In this document: positions 62,433 through 64,000 of the stretch, one piece after another
Layout: each line of letters starts with the position of its first letter
Numbering within the stretch: the first letter of the stretch is position 1
Assembly (NCBI RefSeq): GCF_011250515.1
Contig: NZ_JAANOP010000004.1
Location: 244,538 to 308,537, forward strand
Direction: 5' to 3'
Source of the DNA: Aquirufa ecclesiirivi
Lineage (GTDB): Bacteria > Bacteroidota > Bacteroidia > Cytophagales > Spirosomataceae
Length of the DNA: 64,000 nucleotides
Program-made: the position numbers and the translations under genes
Notes under the pieces: model-generated
Seen by the model: the letters and a program-made list of their open reading frames with translations, nothing else
The model's database searches: none
What the model was told of the DNA's origin: nothing

Positions 62433-63617
62433 ATGTTAATCTACATAGTCGCTTTCAAACTCATTATTTCCTTGGTATTGGCCGTGTTTAACTTTCGTGT
62501 TAACAAAAATACCATCTATTTAACAGGTTTTTTGGTGGCTATCGCCTTATCAGGCCTTTTGCATTATTTTGCTTTTATGGGAGATAATGAGTCATTGATG
62601 GCGGTATTTAATTACCACATTACACCGACGTATTATTTGTTTGGACCATTTTTGTTTTTTTATGTTCGCGGTACTTTAACCGACCGCAATAAATTGTCAC
62701 AAAAGGATTATTTACATTTCATTCCTGCTGCATTTTCATTTTTATCGATATTGCCCTTTTATTTCAAAAACTGGGATTATAAATTGGAGGTAGCCCGTAA
62801 GATTATTGATCGTCCAGAAGTACTTAAAGTATGGAATGAAGGAGTACTATATCCGAGTTATTTCAATGTGATTGGCCGTCCAATGATTTTTATGATTTAT
62901 TTGATAGCGACTATATCCTTATTTCTTCGATACAACCGCAGTTTGGCAAAATATACGCCTATTTCTGCTCAAAAAACCTTAATTAAGCGCTGGTTAGTTT
63001 GGTTAATTTCCTTGTCCACTTTAGCTTGTGCCAGCTATTTTGCTGGAGCCATTATGTTTATTTTTTCTGATGTGGTGAATAAGGAATTAGTAAATTCTTC
63101 TCCTCTCGGCTATTTGACAGGTATCTTTTTCTTGACCATCCCTTTATTGATTCTAGCATTTCCTCCAATTTTATATGGTATTCCTATTCATAAAAAGGGG
63201 AAGAGAAAGAATTTTGAACATAAGGTTGATGCAAGTGATGTATATTCTTTTGTAGGGAAGTCGGATGATCCATTTCAACAGGACGCCAAATATATTTTAG
63301 ATCATATCCATGAAGAAAAATGGTATTTAGATCCTGATTTTAATGTAGATTTTGTGGCATTGAAGCTCGATATTCCCAAGCACCATATTTATTATTGCTT
63401 CAATTACATCATCAAATCCAAGTTCACTAAATTGCGGGCACAATTGCGCATTGCACACGCCAAGGCCCTTTTAGAAGAACAAAAAAACCAAAATTTGAGT
63501 CAAGAAGAAATGGAAGCTATTGCTTTAGCCTCTGGCTTTGGTACCCTGTACCGTTTCATTAGTGCATTTCAAGAAGAGGAGGACACCACTCCGATGGAAT
63601 ACGTGAAGAAATTATAA
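62433..63617 (+). CDS. membrane-anchored AraC-family transcription regulator
   Basis: 394 residues. Seven or so membrane helices fill residues 1-250 (LIYIVAFKLIISLVLAVFNF, TPTYYLFGPFLFFYVRG, PMIFMIYLIATISLFL, LTGIFFLTIPLLILAFPPIL). A short linker leads to an AraC-type double helix-turn-helix (about 290-394, DVDFVALKLDIPKHHIYYCFN and QEEMEAIALASGFGTLYRFISAFQEEEDTTPMEYVK). This design, common in Bacteroidota, senses a signal in or at the membrane and binds DNA from there. Targets are not evident; the divergent PQQ/HEAT/cytochrome gene is a candidate by position. Confidence 0.85.
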   Translation: MLIYIVAFKLIISLVLAVFNFRVNKNTIYLTGFLVAIALSGLLHYFAFMGDNESLMAVFNYHITPTYYLFGPFLFFYVRGTLTDRNKLSQKDYLHFIPAAFSFLSILPFYFKNWDYKLEVARKIIDRPEVLKVWNEGVLYPSYFNVIGRPMIFMIYLIATISLFLRYNRSLAKYTPISAQKTLIKRWLVWLISLSTLACASYFAGAIMFIFSDVVNKELVNSSPLGYLTGIFFLTIPLLILAFPPILYGIPIHKKGKRKNFEHKVDASDVYSFVGKSDDPFQQDAKYILDHIHEEKWYLDPDFNVDFVALKLDIPKHHIYYCFNYIIKSKFTKLRAQLRIAHAKALLEEQKNQNLSQEEMEAIALASGFGTLYRFISAFQEEEDTTPMEYVKKL

Positions 63618-63719
63618 ATAATGGTAAATGGTGAATGATAAATTATAAATTGTGAATGCCTGAATGAAGTTGACCGTTTTATGTCATTTATACTTGATTA
63701 GTATTCAAGTATTTTTTGT

Positions 63720-64000
63720 TTAGCATATAGCTTGATTTAAATTTAATAGTTTTTTTTCAAAAGCAATAGGTGACATTCTATTTAACTCAATATGAGGCTT
63801 TTCCTGATTATAAAGTGATACTGCTCGGTCAACTTCTTTGACCAGCATTTCGAAATTATGGATTTTTCGATGCCGTAAATAATTGTTTTTTATAATTCCA
63901 TTGATACGCTCTGCTTTCCCATTTTCCCAGGGGTATTTACACATACTGTTTTTAATTCCTCGTTTTTGAGTAATTCGTAAAAACTCCTTGGCATAATATT
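63720..64000 (-). mobile_element. IS3-family transposase, C-terminal part (cut by window edge)
   Basis: Reading on the minus strand from the window edge, the frame gives YYAKEFLRITQKRGIKNSMCKYPWENGKAERINGIIKNNYLRHR, then SLYNQEKPHIELNRMSPIAFEKKL. This is the end of an rve/DDE integrase core; the Glu of GKAERING is the third catalytic residue. The open frame continues past 64000, so the start is not visible. The element probably ends shortly after the stop, near 63664, where TGAAGTTGACCG could be the terminal repeat; the other end would be needed to confirm this. Confidence 0.85.

Overview
The window looks like chromosomal DNA of a free-living, aerobic member of the Bacteroidota, most likely order Cytophagales. 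The evidence is a SusC/SusD pair, two PorP/SprF proteins paired with gliding-type C-terminal (CHU_C) cargo of the type IX secretion system, -7 elements of the form TAnnTTTG, no clear Shine-Dalgarno sequences, modest GC, and many exported catabolic enzymes. The genus is not determined; a freshwater Cytophagales relative is an inference. No rRNA, tRNA or CRISPR array was recognised.

Layout. 0-3.2 kb: the end of a GH20 hexosaminidase, then a fusion of two complete sulfatases. 3.3-8.3 kb: a minus-strand redox operon (two Rieske proteins, DUF5777 barrel, YceI, three-haem lipoprotein) divergent from a formylglycine-generating enzyme, which can activate the sulfatases. 8.3-12.8 kb: a TonB-receptor-like protein behind a likely operator, and a PQQ sugar dehydrogenase fused to cytochrome c. 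12.9-25 kb: a plus-strand catabolic set of planctomycete type (kelch, PSCyt/PSD1, DUF1501, membrane-cytochrome-LRR fusion, exported aminotransferase, DUF5009 acyltransferase, two beta-propellers). 25-31.9 kb: AsmA-like protein, M48 protease, a barrel, a sialidase-like protein and an alkaline-phosphatase-fold enzyme. 31.9-33.1 kb: a non-coding array of 18 long palindromes at 66-68 bp spacing. 33.1-43.1 kb: two type IX cargo + PorP/SprF pairs, one cargo a 2232-residue adhesin, the other little more than a secretion domain. 43.8-54.2 kb: SusC/SusD, PhoPQ-related hydrolase, carboxypeptidase-regulatory-domain protein, heparinase II/III lyase and esterase. 54.2-64 kb: GMC dehydrogenase pair, HI0933 flavoprotein, MgtC, DUF6526, a PQQ/HEAT/cytochrome fusion, a membrane AraC regulator and the end of an IS3-family element.

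How it fits together (inference): the window is dominated by periplasmic and outer-membrane machinery for attacking sulfated, acetylated or uronic-acid-containing glycans and oxidising the sugars. Electrons from the PQQ, GMC and PSD1 enzymes would pass to the many small c-type cytochromes. The item least explained by known gene families is the palindrome array at 31.9-33.1 kb, together with a second family of palindromic terminators that share an identical core at two distant sites.
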